A stretch of DNA of 12,180 nt from Archaeoglobi archaeon. Its GTDB lineage: Archaea > Halobacteriota > Archaeoglobi > Archaeoglobales > Archaeoglobaceae. The stretch spans positions 1 through 12,180 of the forward strand of contig QNUZ01000042.1 of assembly GCA_004347865.1 (NCBI GenBank). Direction: 5' to 3'. The translations under genes and the position numbers were made by a program. The first letter of the stretch is position 1. Each line of letters opens with the position of its first letter. The notes below the pieces were generated by a model. It made no database searches. It saw only the letters and a program-made list of their open reading frames with translations, and was not told the DNA's origin. Shown here in pieces: positions 1-5,603 of this stretch.

Positions 1-37
1 ATCCCACGGTTAAAACCGTAGGCTTTCTTGTCGATTT
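1..37 (+). repeat. IS200/IS605-like end hairpin, copy 1 (cut by window edge)
   Basis: A near-perfect inverted repeat (3-11 pairing with 14-22, loop AA) is followed by GGCTTTCT and a T-rich end. The layout ATCCC-stem-GGCTTTCT-...-ATTTT matches the copies at 3139-3182 and 8993-9038, although the stem sequence differs. On the plus strand one pair is a C/A mismatch; as minus-strand RNA it becomes a U-G wobble, so the hairpin could also form at the 3' end of the methionine aminopeptidase transcript, starting about 15 nt after its stop codon. Assignment to an IS605-type right end rests on remembered similarity to such ends in archaea. Confidence 0.5.
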
Positions 38-910
38 TCATGTAACTAATCTTGCACCTTCCCTTTCGACGATGACAGTATGTTCCCATTGGCTCACAAA
101 ACCTCCCGAAACTTCAGATAGTACTGGATACTCTCTAAGAACCTTTTCCCTGACAAGTTTGGCTATGAATATCTCAGGAGCCCTTGTCAGCCATCTCTTG
201 GCAAAAGGCAGGGTCTTGTATTTTTCCGAAATTTCAGAAATAATATCTCTCAAAAGCTTAATCCTAACCGATTTCGGATTTATAAGACTGTATATCTCGC
301 ATTCATTTCTTTCAGCAACTCTACCTACACCGTCCGTAGCAAAAGGTTCTATGGCTATGACCATCCCCTCTTTAAGTTCAACTCCTCGTTGAGTTGCGTA
401 GTTGTAGATGCTCGGAGGGGCATGAGCTATATAAGGCAATAATCCGTGACCAGTGAGATTTACGATAGGTCTGAAACCGTGGCTCCTAATAGTCTCTTCT
501 ATGATCTTTCCCAGCTTTGCTGTATCGACTCCAGCCCTTACGGCGTCAATCGCGTTGAAAACAGCTTCTTTGCTGGCCTCTATAAGTTCTGAGTGATCTC
601 CAAGATCTATTGAAATCGCCATGTCGGCTATATAGCCGTCAATGTGGGCACCGATGTCTATTTTGACAAGATCTCCCTTCTTGAATCGCCTTTCATCGTT
701 TTTAGCTGGCGTAAAATGGGCGGCATCGCTATTTACTGATATATTGCAGGGAAATGCTGGTTTTGCCCCGAGTTCCAATATTTTGTTCTCTACAAACTCA
801 GCTACCTCAATTAGTTTTCCTCCTACTGTAACCTTTTCTTCCAAAGATTTTGCAACCTCTTTAAGAACTTCTCCGGCTTTTAAAGTCTTTTCCAATGCAT
901 CTTCATCCAT
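38..910 (-). CDS. map: Methionine aminopeptidase, type II (archaeal)
   Basis: Removes the initiator methionine from nascent proteins in the cytoplasm, using a two-metal centre. All five expected metal ligands are visible, numbered from the chosen ATG: D85 and D96 (in KIDIGAHIDGYIAD), H155 (TGHGL), E188 (IEPF) and E276 (QWEHTV). The substrate-pocket histidines H65 and H163 are also present. The roughly 60-residue insert between E188 and E276 is typical of type II enzymes, and the 290-residue length fits archaeal members. The start is ATG at 910 because AGGTGA (916-921) lies 5 nt upstream as a ribosome-binding site; the in-frame GTG at 919 overlaps that site and is rejected. It is the last gene of the DUF72-purP-map operon, 14 nt after the purP stop. 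An IS605-like hairpin begins just past its stop codon. Identification is very secure. Confidence 0.96.
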   Translation of the reverse strand: MDEDALEKTLKAGEVLKEVAKSLEEKVTVGGKLIEVAEFVENKILELGAKPAFPCNISVNSDAAHFTPAKNDERRFKKGDLVKIDIGAHIDGYIADMAISIDLGDHSELIEASKEAVFNAIDAVRAGVDTAKLGKIIEETIRSHGFRPIVNLTGHGLLPYIAHAPPSIYNYATQRGVELKEGMVIAIEPFATDGVGRVAERNECEIYSLINPKSVRIKLLRDIISEISEKYKTLPFAKRWLTRAPEIFIAKLVREKVLREYPVLSEVSGGFVSQWEHTVIVEREGARLVT

Positions 911-924
911 AGTTATCACCTAAC

Positions 925-1992
925 CTAATATATAAGCTCCTCAATCATACCCTTCTCTATGGCGATCCTAATCTCCCTCGCAATTCTTCTGCCCATATAC
1001 ATGTTTTCTCCAAACAAGATGTAAGAATAGGGAGAATTAGGAATCCCCGCATTCGTTCCAGCAACAATTCTTGCAGAGATCTCAAAGACCACTAGCTCAG
1101 CTTTATCTGTAAATACAGTCTCGATACAGAAAGGTCCAACCATTCCCGGATACGCTATCTCTTTTGATACTTCAAAGATCCTATCCGCCACCTGAAATGC
1201 CTGACTCAACAAACTCTCTCTTAAAACAAGAGGAAAGTTTCCGATGATTGTGTAGGTGGGTTCAAGCTGGAGTTTCAACTGCTCTTCCGCCGGAATTCTT
1301 CCAATTCCATCTACATGTTCATATCTCCGATCCAGAGCTATTAGCTCCATTCTCTGGTTAACGGGAGAGTAGAAAAATGAAAAATAAACACTAGCTCCGA
1401 TTACGTATTCCTGTATTTCGGCTCCTTTTATTTCCTCTCTAGTCACCAATCCCTTTTTTACCATGCTCTCTGCCTTTCTCCTGAAATCCTCTGGTGATGA
1501 GGCAAGAAAGTATCCTCTTCCACCTTTAGCACCCTGATACTTAACGATACAGAGCCTGTCAATCTCATCAGGGCTACTGAATATTTTAGGAACCCTTACA
1601 TTCGCCTTTCTTAGCCACTCCCTTTGTTTCTCTCTGCTTGTCTCGTATTCCATAAGCTTTCGGTTTCCAAAGATTGGAACTTCAAGCGAGTCGAATTTGC
1701 CTATGTAGGCGTTGAAGGAGCCATGAGGGATTAGAATTGCATTCTCATTTCTCAAGAACTCCTGAATCTCCTTACTGAGTAATTCTCCAAAGCTTTCAAC
1801 TTCCAACAACCTGTCTGCAACTCCGAAGTTTCTGTAAACATCTTTCTCAGCATTTTTGCAAATGCATATCGTTTCAAAACCCTCGTCCTTTGCTCCTCTT
1901 AGTATATTCAATGCAGAATGGCTTCCGAGAGTAGCTATTTTCACGTTGTTGAGATCGTAGCCCCTGAGTATCTTTAAGATTCTCTCTCTCAA
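925..1992 (-). CDS. purP: Formate-dependent FAICAR synthetase PurP
   Basis: ATP-grasp enzyme of archaeal purine synthesis: it joins formate to AICAR using ATP, giving FAICAR, the precursor of IMP, and so replaces the folate-dependent PurH transformylase. Visible family marks are GSHSAL at residues 23-28, a nucleotide-binding stretch VKYQGAKGGRG at 150-160, and FEISARIVAGTN at 303-314, where the acidic residue should bind metal. The 355-residue length is normal for PurP. Translation probably starts at TTG (1990-1992): AGGAGG sits 8 nt upstream, and an in-frame TGA lies two codons before the TTG. The start overlaps the stop of the DUF72 gene by 4 bp (TTGA), so the two are likely translationally coupled. 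PurP paralogues of unclear role exist in archaea, so the exact reaction is inferred from family membership. Confidence 0.92.
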   Translation of the reverse strand: MRERILKILRGYDLNNVKIATLGSHSALNILRGAKDEGFETICICKNAEKDVYRNFGVADRLLEVESFGELLSKEIQEFLRNENAILIPHGSFNAYIGKFDSLEVPIFGNRKLMEYETSREKQREWLRKANVRVPKIFSSPDEIDRLCIVKYQGAKGGRGYFLASSPEDFRRKAESMVKKGLVTREEIKGAEIQEYVIGASVYFSFFYSPVNQRMELIALDRRYEHVDGIGRIPAEEQLKLQLEPTYTIIGNFPLVLRESLLSQAFQVADRIFEVSKEIAYPGMVGPFCIETVFTDKAELVVFEISARIVAGTNAGIPNSPYSYILFGENMYMGRRIAREIRIAIEKGMIEELIY

Positions 1993-2645
1993 CTTTCATC
2001 CCTCCTATTCTTCAGTTTCAACGCATCTTGGAGCATAAAAGGATTGTTGAACATCACGTAGTCCGCTTTTCCGATTAGAGAGAAAATTTCTTCGTCACTG
2101 TGATTTCTATGAATTCTGAAGTATCTAATTTCTCCACAAACCGGTTTAGATTCGAATGGATCTACTACATGGATCAGATTAAGGCTTTCGCAGATTCTCT
2201 TTACAGCTTCTTCATTCCATCCTCTCGGCTCCCACCCGAATATGAAATCACGTTCTATAGATCCAAAAAACTCTTCCATGTTTCTAAAACTGTCTTCGCC
2301 TTCCTTGAAGCTTTTTGGTGTCTGGAAAAGAATAAATTTAGCTTTCAATGCTTTTGCTATCTCTTTTGTTACTTCCCAAGCTTCAAAAACCTGTTTTATC
2401 GGTTTAAAGAAACCAGCATCTTCGAGCACCAAGTTTACTTTCCGATAAGTGGGGCTGCTGGGTGGGTGGGTTATAACCTGCCAAGCTTTTACAGTAAATT
2501 CAAAATTTTCGGGGGCTTTCTCTCTCCATTTCTTTGCCGTTTCAAGCGATGGGGGTTTGTAAAAGGTTTTCTGGACTTCTACGACCTCGAATGTTTTGAA
2601 ATATTTCTCCATAGCAATCGGAAACCCGCAACAGCCTATTTTCAT
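1989..2645 (-). CDS. DUF72 (YecE-like) family protein
   Basis: Member of the DUF72 family, predicted to fold as a TIM barrel. No biochemical role is firmly established for the family and none is claimed here. Visible family features are the N-terminal strand with GCCGFP (residues 4-9), FYKPPS followed by WREKAPENFEFTVKAWQVITH (40-60), LFQTPKSF (106-113), GWEPRGW (137-143), VVDPF (160-164), RIHR (177-180) and YVMFNN (196-201). At 218 residues it is somewhat shorter than many bacterial members. It is the first gene of the operon with purP and map; its stop overlaps the purP TTG start. A TATA-like AT-rich element about 26 nt upstream of the ATG suggests a leaderless mRNA. The C-terminal tail (LKNRRDES) is polar, and its DNA carries the ribosome-binding site for purP. 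Confidence 0.85.
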   Translation of the reverse strand: MKIGCCGFPIAMEKYFKTFEVVEVQKTFYKPPSLETAKKWREKAPENFEFTVKAWQVITHPPSSPTYRKVNLVLEDAGFFKPIKQVFEAWEVTKEIAKALKAKFILFQTPKSFKEGEDSFRNMEEFFGSIERDFIFGWEPRGWNEEAVKRICESLNLIHVVDPFESKPVCGEIRYFRIHRNHSDEEIFSLIGKADYVMFNNPFMLQDALKLKNRRDES

Positions 2646-2665
2646 CAGGTTTAAGATACCCCAAA

Positions 2666-2677
2666 GAATAAAAAGTT
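2666..2677 (-). promoter_or_regulatory. TATA-box promoter for DUF72-purP-map
   Basis: On the minus strand this reads ACTTTTTATTCT, centred about 26 nt before the ATG at 2645, the spacing expected for an archaeal TATA box driving a leaderless transcript. It is set back-to-back with the promoter of the glutaredoxin gene inside a 72-bp divergent spacer, so the two promoters nearly touch. The call is based on position and AT-richness only. Confidence 0.45.
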
Positions 2678-2683
2678 TTAATG

Positions 2684-2698
2684 GGAAGGTTTAAAAAG
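2684..2698 (+). promoter_or_regulatory. BRE/TATA promoter for glutaredoxin-like gene
   Basis: A purine-rich GGAAGG, suitable as a TFB recognition element, is followed directly by TTTAAAAAG. The TATA centre is about 25 nt before the ATG at 2718. No ribosome-binding site lies before that ATG, which is consistent with leaderless initiation. Confidence 0.6.
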
Positions 2699-2717
2699 GT
2701 TAAATCGGCCCTTTTTT

Positions 2718-2966
2718 ATGGCCGAGGTGGTTGTATACGGTCTTACAACTTGTCCACACTGCAAGAGAACACTAGATTATCTAAAGCTCGCAAAGGTTGA
2801 TTTTGAGGTAGTTTGGATAGATAAACTGGAAGGGGAGGAAAGAGATAAAGCAATCGAAGAAGTCTATAAACTTTCCAAAAGCTATTCTGTGCCTTTGGTC
2901 GTTAAAGGTGATAAATGGGTCCTCGGATTCGACAGAGAAAAAATTGACAGGCTCATCAAGAGCTAG
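2718..2966 (+). CDS. Glutaredoxin-like thiol-disulfide oxidoreductase
   Basis: Small 82-residue thioredoxin-fold protein. It has a redox-active CPHC motif at residues 12-15 at the start of the first helix, the cis-proline at P59 in SYSVPLVV, and a GFD motif at 70-72 before the last helix, as in glutaredoxin/NrdH-like proteins. It should reduce disulfides or mixed disulfides in the cytoplasm; no partner is coded beside it. There is no signal peptide or membrane segment. The start ATG has no Shine-Dalgarno sequence, but a BRE/TATA lies at the right distance for a leaderless mRNA. It stands alone: the upstream gene is divergent, and the next plus-strand gene is more than 400 bp away with its own promoter. 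CPHC is less common than CPYC in glutaredoxins, so a specialised electron donor is possible. Confidence 0.85.
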   Translation: MAEVVVYGLTTCPHCKRTLDYLKLAKVDFEVVWIDKLEGEERDKAIEEVYKLSKSYSVPLVVKGDKWVLGFDREKIDRLIKS

Positions 2967-3046
2967 TTTGTCTTTATTGAAGTTGGGCCATTTAAAATCA
3001 GGCTTTAATCCCAGAAAATCGTTTAAAGGCCTCTGAGCGTTAAGGC

Positions 3047-3154
3047 ATGGGCTATATTCATATCGCATATCTGGACTTCCCTCTGCAAAGGAACGTCCCC
3101 AAGACCTATTCAACACGGTACTATCTAAACCTTGACCATTCATCCCAGAGCTAA
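3047..3154 (+). pseudogene. Probable TnpB (IS605 OrfB) C-terminal tail remnant, copy A
   Basis: A 35-residue open stretch opens with MGYIHIAYLDFPLQRN and ends ...LNLDHSSQS, with its TAA inside the hairpin loop. The same frame continues upstream of an internal TAA (3041-3043) back to about 2996, as expected for a decayed gene. The tail aligns in frame with the peptide before the other hairpin copy: DFPLQxxxPK against DPVELxxPK, then YLxxxxSSQS in both, with synonymous CTA/TTA leucine codons. IS605-family TnpB genes usually end at their right-end hairpin. The rest of the gene, with its RuvC residues, is absent, so the protein would not be functional. An unrelated short ORF cannot be excluded. 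Confidence 0.35.
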
Positions 3155-3182
3155 AGCTCTGGGCTTTCTGGGCACCCATTTT
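3125..3182 (+). repeat. IS200/IS605-like end hairpin, copy 2
   Basis: The perfect 8-bp stem CCCAGAGC (3144-3151) and GCTCTGGG (3156-3163), loop TAAA, is followed by CTTTCT, a small TGGG-CA-CCCA inverted repeat and TTTT. From 3139 onward it is nearly identical to the copy at 8993-9038, the loop being the main difference. Similarity extends weakly upstream to 3125 (16 of 21 bases against 8979-8999). The form is that of the right end of an IS605-family element; no transposase lies nearby. Confidence 0.65.
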
Positions 3183-3360
3183 GTAAGATCTCTAACTCTA
3201 AAATTTTTTCATCTTATACATTCTGCAGAAAGTACACTGGTTCCAAGAATAGCCCACTGTTGCCTGAATAATTAGACAGCGAGCTTCACTTGGCGGTCGA
3301 AACACTGGCTCCTCATATCTCACATTGGTGCATTGTTCCAGATCTAAAAAGCATTTCCAA

Positions 3361-3371
3361 AAAATTTATAC
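3361..3371 (+). promoter_or_regulatory. TATA-box promoter for the isoprenoid-kinase-like gene
   Basis: The sequence CCAAAAAATTTATA ends at 3370, with an A-rich BRE-like part before it. The box is centred about 26 nt before the ATG at 3393. No Shine-Dalgarno sequence precedes the ATG, suggesting a leaderless transcript covering this gene and the overlapping Tmk-like gene. Confidence 0.6.
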
Positions 3372-3392
3372 TCTCATGCTTAACCAAAAGCG

Positions 3393-4025
3393 ATGAATGA
3401 TTTGATACCTCTACTCGCTGTTTACGCATACGTCGTCTCGCTTGTGCTCTTATCTGAGAAGGCAATAAAGAACGAGCTTTTAGGTAGGAAGTTTCTACAT
3501 ATAATGGTCGGGAATATTGCCTTTCTCCTGCCTTTTTTCGAATCCCGAGAAGTAATGACGTTCCTCGCGGCTTTTCCATTCGTTATTCTAACTTTTCTCA
3601 TGACTCCCTATTCACCGATAAAAATCCCTAGCAGAACGACGCTTTCTGGGCACGCCTTAGGACTTTTCTACTACTCAATAGCCTGGACCCTGCTGGCCTT
3701 CTTCCTTTTCGAAAGGCGAGATGCGATCTCAATGGGCATCGTTGCAATGTCATACGGAGATGGCTTTGCCTCGCTGGTAGGTACAAAATACGGAAAAAGA
3801 AAGTACACGATTTTTGGGGCTTCAAAAAGTCTTGAAGGTAGCTTGGCGATGTTTGTATCAACCCTCGCAATGTTTCTAGCGATAAGTCTTTACTATTCCC
3901 GCGAGGTAACGTATTCTCTCGTACTACTCGCTCTCGTAGCAACAATTGTAGAAGCTATCACCCCCAAAGGGCTGGATAATCTGAGCGTTTCGCTCCTAAT
4001 TGCACCTCTTTCCCTGATGCTATGA
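3393..4025 (+). CDS. Membrane dolichol/phytol kinase-like protein (CTP:polyprenol kinase superfamily)
   Basis: A 210-residue polytopic membrane protein with about six hydrophobic segments (near 4-20, 37-49, 55-70, 88-106, 150-167 and 172-186, plus a hydrophobic C-terminus). The motifs are those of the SEC59/VTE5 family of dolichol and phytol kinases, related to CDP-diacylglycerol synthase: GRKFLH at 31-36, YGDGFASLVGxxYGK at 121-135, KSLEGS at 145-150, and EAITPKGLDNLSV at 187-199. Family members phosphorylate a long isoprenoid alcohol at the membrane, usually with CTP. In an archaeon the substrate might be dolichol or geranylgeraniol, which is inference. Its stop overlaps the next gene's ATG (ATGA, 4022-4025), so it is co-translated with the Tmk-like kinase. 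A CDP-archaeol-synthase-type role is less likely given the DN motif and the short length. Confidence 0.75.
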   Translation: MNDLIPLLAVYAYVVSLVLLSEKAIKNELLGRKFLHIMVGNIAFLLPFFESREVMTFLAAFPFVILTFLMTPYSPIKIPSRTTLSGHALGLFYYSIAWTLLAFFLFERRDAISMGIVAMSYGDGFASLVGTKYGKRKYTIFGASKSLEGSLAMFVSTLAMFLAISLYYSREVTYSLVLLALVATIVEAITPKGLDNLSVSLLIAPLSLML

Positions 4026-4591
4026 GGTTTATTGTAGTCGATGGCCTAGACGGTTCAGGTAAGGATACCCATGCAAAGTTCATCGCAGAAAGATATCAGT
4101 CAAAAGGTGAAACCATTGTAATCCGTACACATCCCAGCGATTCCTTCTTCGGTAAGAAGGCGAAACAGAGCCTTCTGGGAAGGGGGAAAATCAACCACAT
4201 AAAGGCATCGATCTTCTATTTCCTCGATGTCATGAACTCTCTCTTTAGGTACTACGGAAAGGCCGACAACGTAATCTTCGTCCGCTATATTGGCGGAGTT
4301 TTTTATTTGCCTTCTCCCTTTGCGAAATTCTTATACAGATTCTTCTCTGCAATTTTGCCCACCTCCGATTACATGTTCTTCCTCGATGCAGAGCCCGAAG
4401 TTTTGGCAAAGAGAATTTCAAGTAGAAAAGAGAAAGAGATGTTCGAAAATCTCGAGGACCTGAGGAAAGTGAGAGAGAGGGCCCTTAAAATTTTAAAGGG
4501 CTGGCACATTGTGAGAACCGACAGAGAGATAAAGGAGACAAGGACCGAAATAGAGAGAATCCTAGACAAACTTGATTCAAAAAAATGTTAA
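4022..4591 (+). CDS. Thymidylate kinase-like P-loop kinase, atypical
   Basis: A 189-residue P-loop protein of the nucleoside monophosphate kinase fold that would usually be annotated dTMP kinase. The Walker A region is GLDGSGKDT at residues 8-16, so the Ser/Thr normally right after the P-loop lysine is Asp (D15), followed by Thr. The segment where Tmk carries its DR(Y/H) motif reads FVRYIGG, keeping RY but lacking the Asp. The core strand YMFFLDAEPEVLAKRI is followed by a lid-like stretch rich in Arg and Lys (RISSRKEKEMFENLEDLRK). These changes make simple dTMP kinase activity uncertain; the phosphoryl acceptor is not evident. Its ATG overlaps the stop of the dolichol/phytol-kinase-like gene, suggesting a shared pathway. 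Its stop overlaps that of queD on the other strand by 4 bp. Confidence 0.72.
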   Translation: MRFIVVDGLDGSGKDTHAKFIAERYQSKGETIVIRTHPSDSFFGKKAKQSLLGRGKINHIKASIFYFLDVMNSLFRYYGKADNVIFVRYIGGVFYLPSPFAKFLYRFFSAILPTSDYMFFLDAEPEVLAKRISSRKEKEMFENLEDLRKVRERALKILKGWHIVRTDREIKETRTEIERILDKLDSKKC

Positions 4592-4926
4592 ATTCTGATT
4601 TCTGCCCACTTATCGACGTTTTCTGAAACCCTGACGCGGATAACATTTAAACCTCTTCTTTTCAGCTCTCCGAAGATGTATAATGCAATGTTTTCAGAAG
4701 TTGGGATTTCTATTATTTCGTTTATCAGTGAATGGTCGAATTTGCTGAGTATTTCCCTCAGAATTCTTTTAAGCTCAAAAAAATCGATGATCATCCCATT
4801 CTTGAGTTCCCCTTCAACCTCCACACTCACGACAAAGTTGTGCCCGTGAATTTTGCCACATTTTTCATGCCCCGGAATCGAATGGGCTGCACTGAAACCT
4901 TCGGAAACTCCAACCACTATCTTCAC
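4588..4926 (-). CDS. queD: 6-carboxytetrahydropterin synthase QueD (6-pyruvoyl-tetrahydropterin synthase family)
   Basis: Converts dihydroneopterin triphosphate to 6-carboxy-tetrahydropterin, the first committed step toward preQ0 and, in archaea, archaeosine of tRNA. In 112 residues the Zn-binding histidines H15, H27 and H29 are present, with catalytic C23 (in CGKIHGH), the FDHSLIN motif with D64 and H65, the TSEN motif with E78, and E102 (VSEN) as pterin anchor. The start is GTG at 4924-4926, sharing one base with the queE stop (TAGTG), with GGTGA 4 nt upstream; a second in-frame GTG three codons later is a weaker alternative. It is the last gene of the moeA-moeA-queE-queD operon. The coupling to queE supports QueD over a sepiapterin/PTPS role. 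No queC is present in the window. Confidence 0.92.
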   Translation of the reverse strand: MKIVVGVSEGFSAAHSIPGHEKCGKIHGHNFVVSVEVEGELKNGMIIDFFELKRILREILSKFDHSLINEIIEIPTSENIALYIFGELKRRGLNVIRVRVSENVDKWAEIRI

Positions 4927-5603
4927 TACCTCACCCCCATGAATTTGTGTACCTGAGGGATGACTCTAGTATCCGCGAATTCTAGCATTTTCTGTTGAAG
5001 TTTAAAAATGTTCTCAAGCCTTGAGCCGAAAACCGGCTGGAGAACAAAACACTCCACATAGTCCTTTATTTGAAGAGAAGAATTTATAATTTCCTCTTCG
5101 TTGAATACTGAAGGCAATACAATCTTGCAGAAGGTCCTCCTCGTTCTGGTTTTTCTGAGAATTTTAAAGCTTTTAAAAGTGTTTTCCAGCAGAATTTCAA
5201 AGTCAAAAAGTTTTGCTTCCCTGACTTTAAGATCTCCAGCTACAAAATCGACAAATCTTAGTTTCTTGGCCTTTTCCGGTATGCTCATGTTCGATTCAAG
5301 ATAGAAAGGTCTTGTCTTATTAAGAGCTCTTATAAATTCCGCCTGAAGCAATGGTTCCCCGCCCGTTAGGCTAACAGAGTGCACCTTGGCAGAATCTATC
5401 CTTCTTTGAACGTACTCTGCAGAGATCGGATTTTGAATTTTTTCCCCGCTAACATGGTCGAAACAAAATTCCGAGTCCTTTAAAGTGTCGCAATAGTAGC
5501 AGTCCAGATTACAACCGCAAAACCTTATAAAAAGCTGCCTCACGCCGACAAGAATTCCTTCACCCTGTATTGACTCAAAGATTTCACTTATCCTGCCTCT
5601 CAT
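4926..5603 (-). CDS. queE: 7-carboxy-7-deazaguanine synthase QueE (radical SAM)
   Basis: Radical SAM enzyme that rearranges 6-carboxytetrahydropterin, the QueD product, into 7-carboxy-7-deazaguanine on the way to preQ0 and archaeosine. In 225 residues the N-terminal signature FESIQGEG (9-16) is followed by the cluster motif CxxxCxxC at C31, C35 and C38, with an extra C29, and by GGEPLLQ at 81-87 for SAM binding. FYLESNMS at 100-107 matches the family's strand with ESN. The start ATG overlaps the stop of the moeA-PBP gene (ATGA) and its own stop touches the queD start, so translation is coupled on both sides. The insertion after the last cluster cysteine (about residues 40-58) is common in this family. 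Two consecutive pathway enzymes side by side make the assignment strong. Confidence 0.93.
   Translation of the reverse strand: MRGRISEIFESIQGEGILVGVRQLFIRFCGCNLDCYYCDTLKDSEFCFDHVSGEKIQNPISAEYVQRRIDSAKVHSVSLTGGEPLLQAEFIRALNKTRPFYLESNMSIPEKAKKLRFVDFVAGDLKVREAKLFDFEILLENTFKSFKILRKTRTRRTFCKIVLPSVFNEEEIINSSLQIKDYVECFVLQPVFGSRLENIFKLQQKMLEFADTRVIPQVHKFMGVR

Larger units (their letters stand above)
2967..3392. other. Gene-poor spacer with IS remnant
   Basis: No convincing intact gene is present on either strand. The left part (about 2996-3154) contains a probable decayed TnpB C-terminal tail that runs into an IS605-like hairpin at 3139-3182. Between about 3183 and 3360 I see no ORF, tRNA fold, tandem repeat or strong hairpin. 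The last 30 bases carry the promoter of the next gene. A minus-strand open frame across 2781-3179 is a shadow of the glutaredoxin gene and the hairpin. Confidence 0.6.

Noticed and set aside
911..919. GTG at 917-919 as the start of methionine aminopeptidase
   Set aside because: It overlaps the AGGTGA ribosome-binding site that is correctly spaced for the ATG at 910, and family N-termini fit the ATG.
2781..3179. 132-codon minus-strand open frame across the glutaredoxin gene and spacer
   Set aside because: It is antisense to a well-supported gene, has low-complexity unfamiliar sequence and no ribosome-binding site or promoter.
3139..3182. Hairpin copy 2 as an intrinsic terminator for the glutaredoxin gene
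   Set aside because: It lies over 170 bp past the stop and is repeated before guaA as a promoter-proximal element, so a mobile-element end explains it better; termination is not excluded.
3276..3316. tRNA-like T-loop (GGTCGAAAC) in the spacer before the isoprenoid-kinase-like gene
   Set aside because: No acceptor, D or anticodon stem could be paired around it.
4588..4926. queD as a eukaryote-type 6-pyruvoyl-tetrahydropterin synthase for biopterin
   Set aside because: It is coupled to queE, which uses the QueD product, so the deazaguanine role is more likely.
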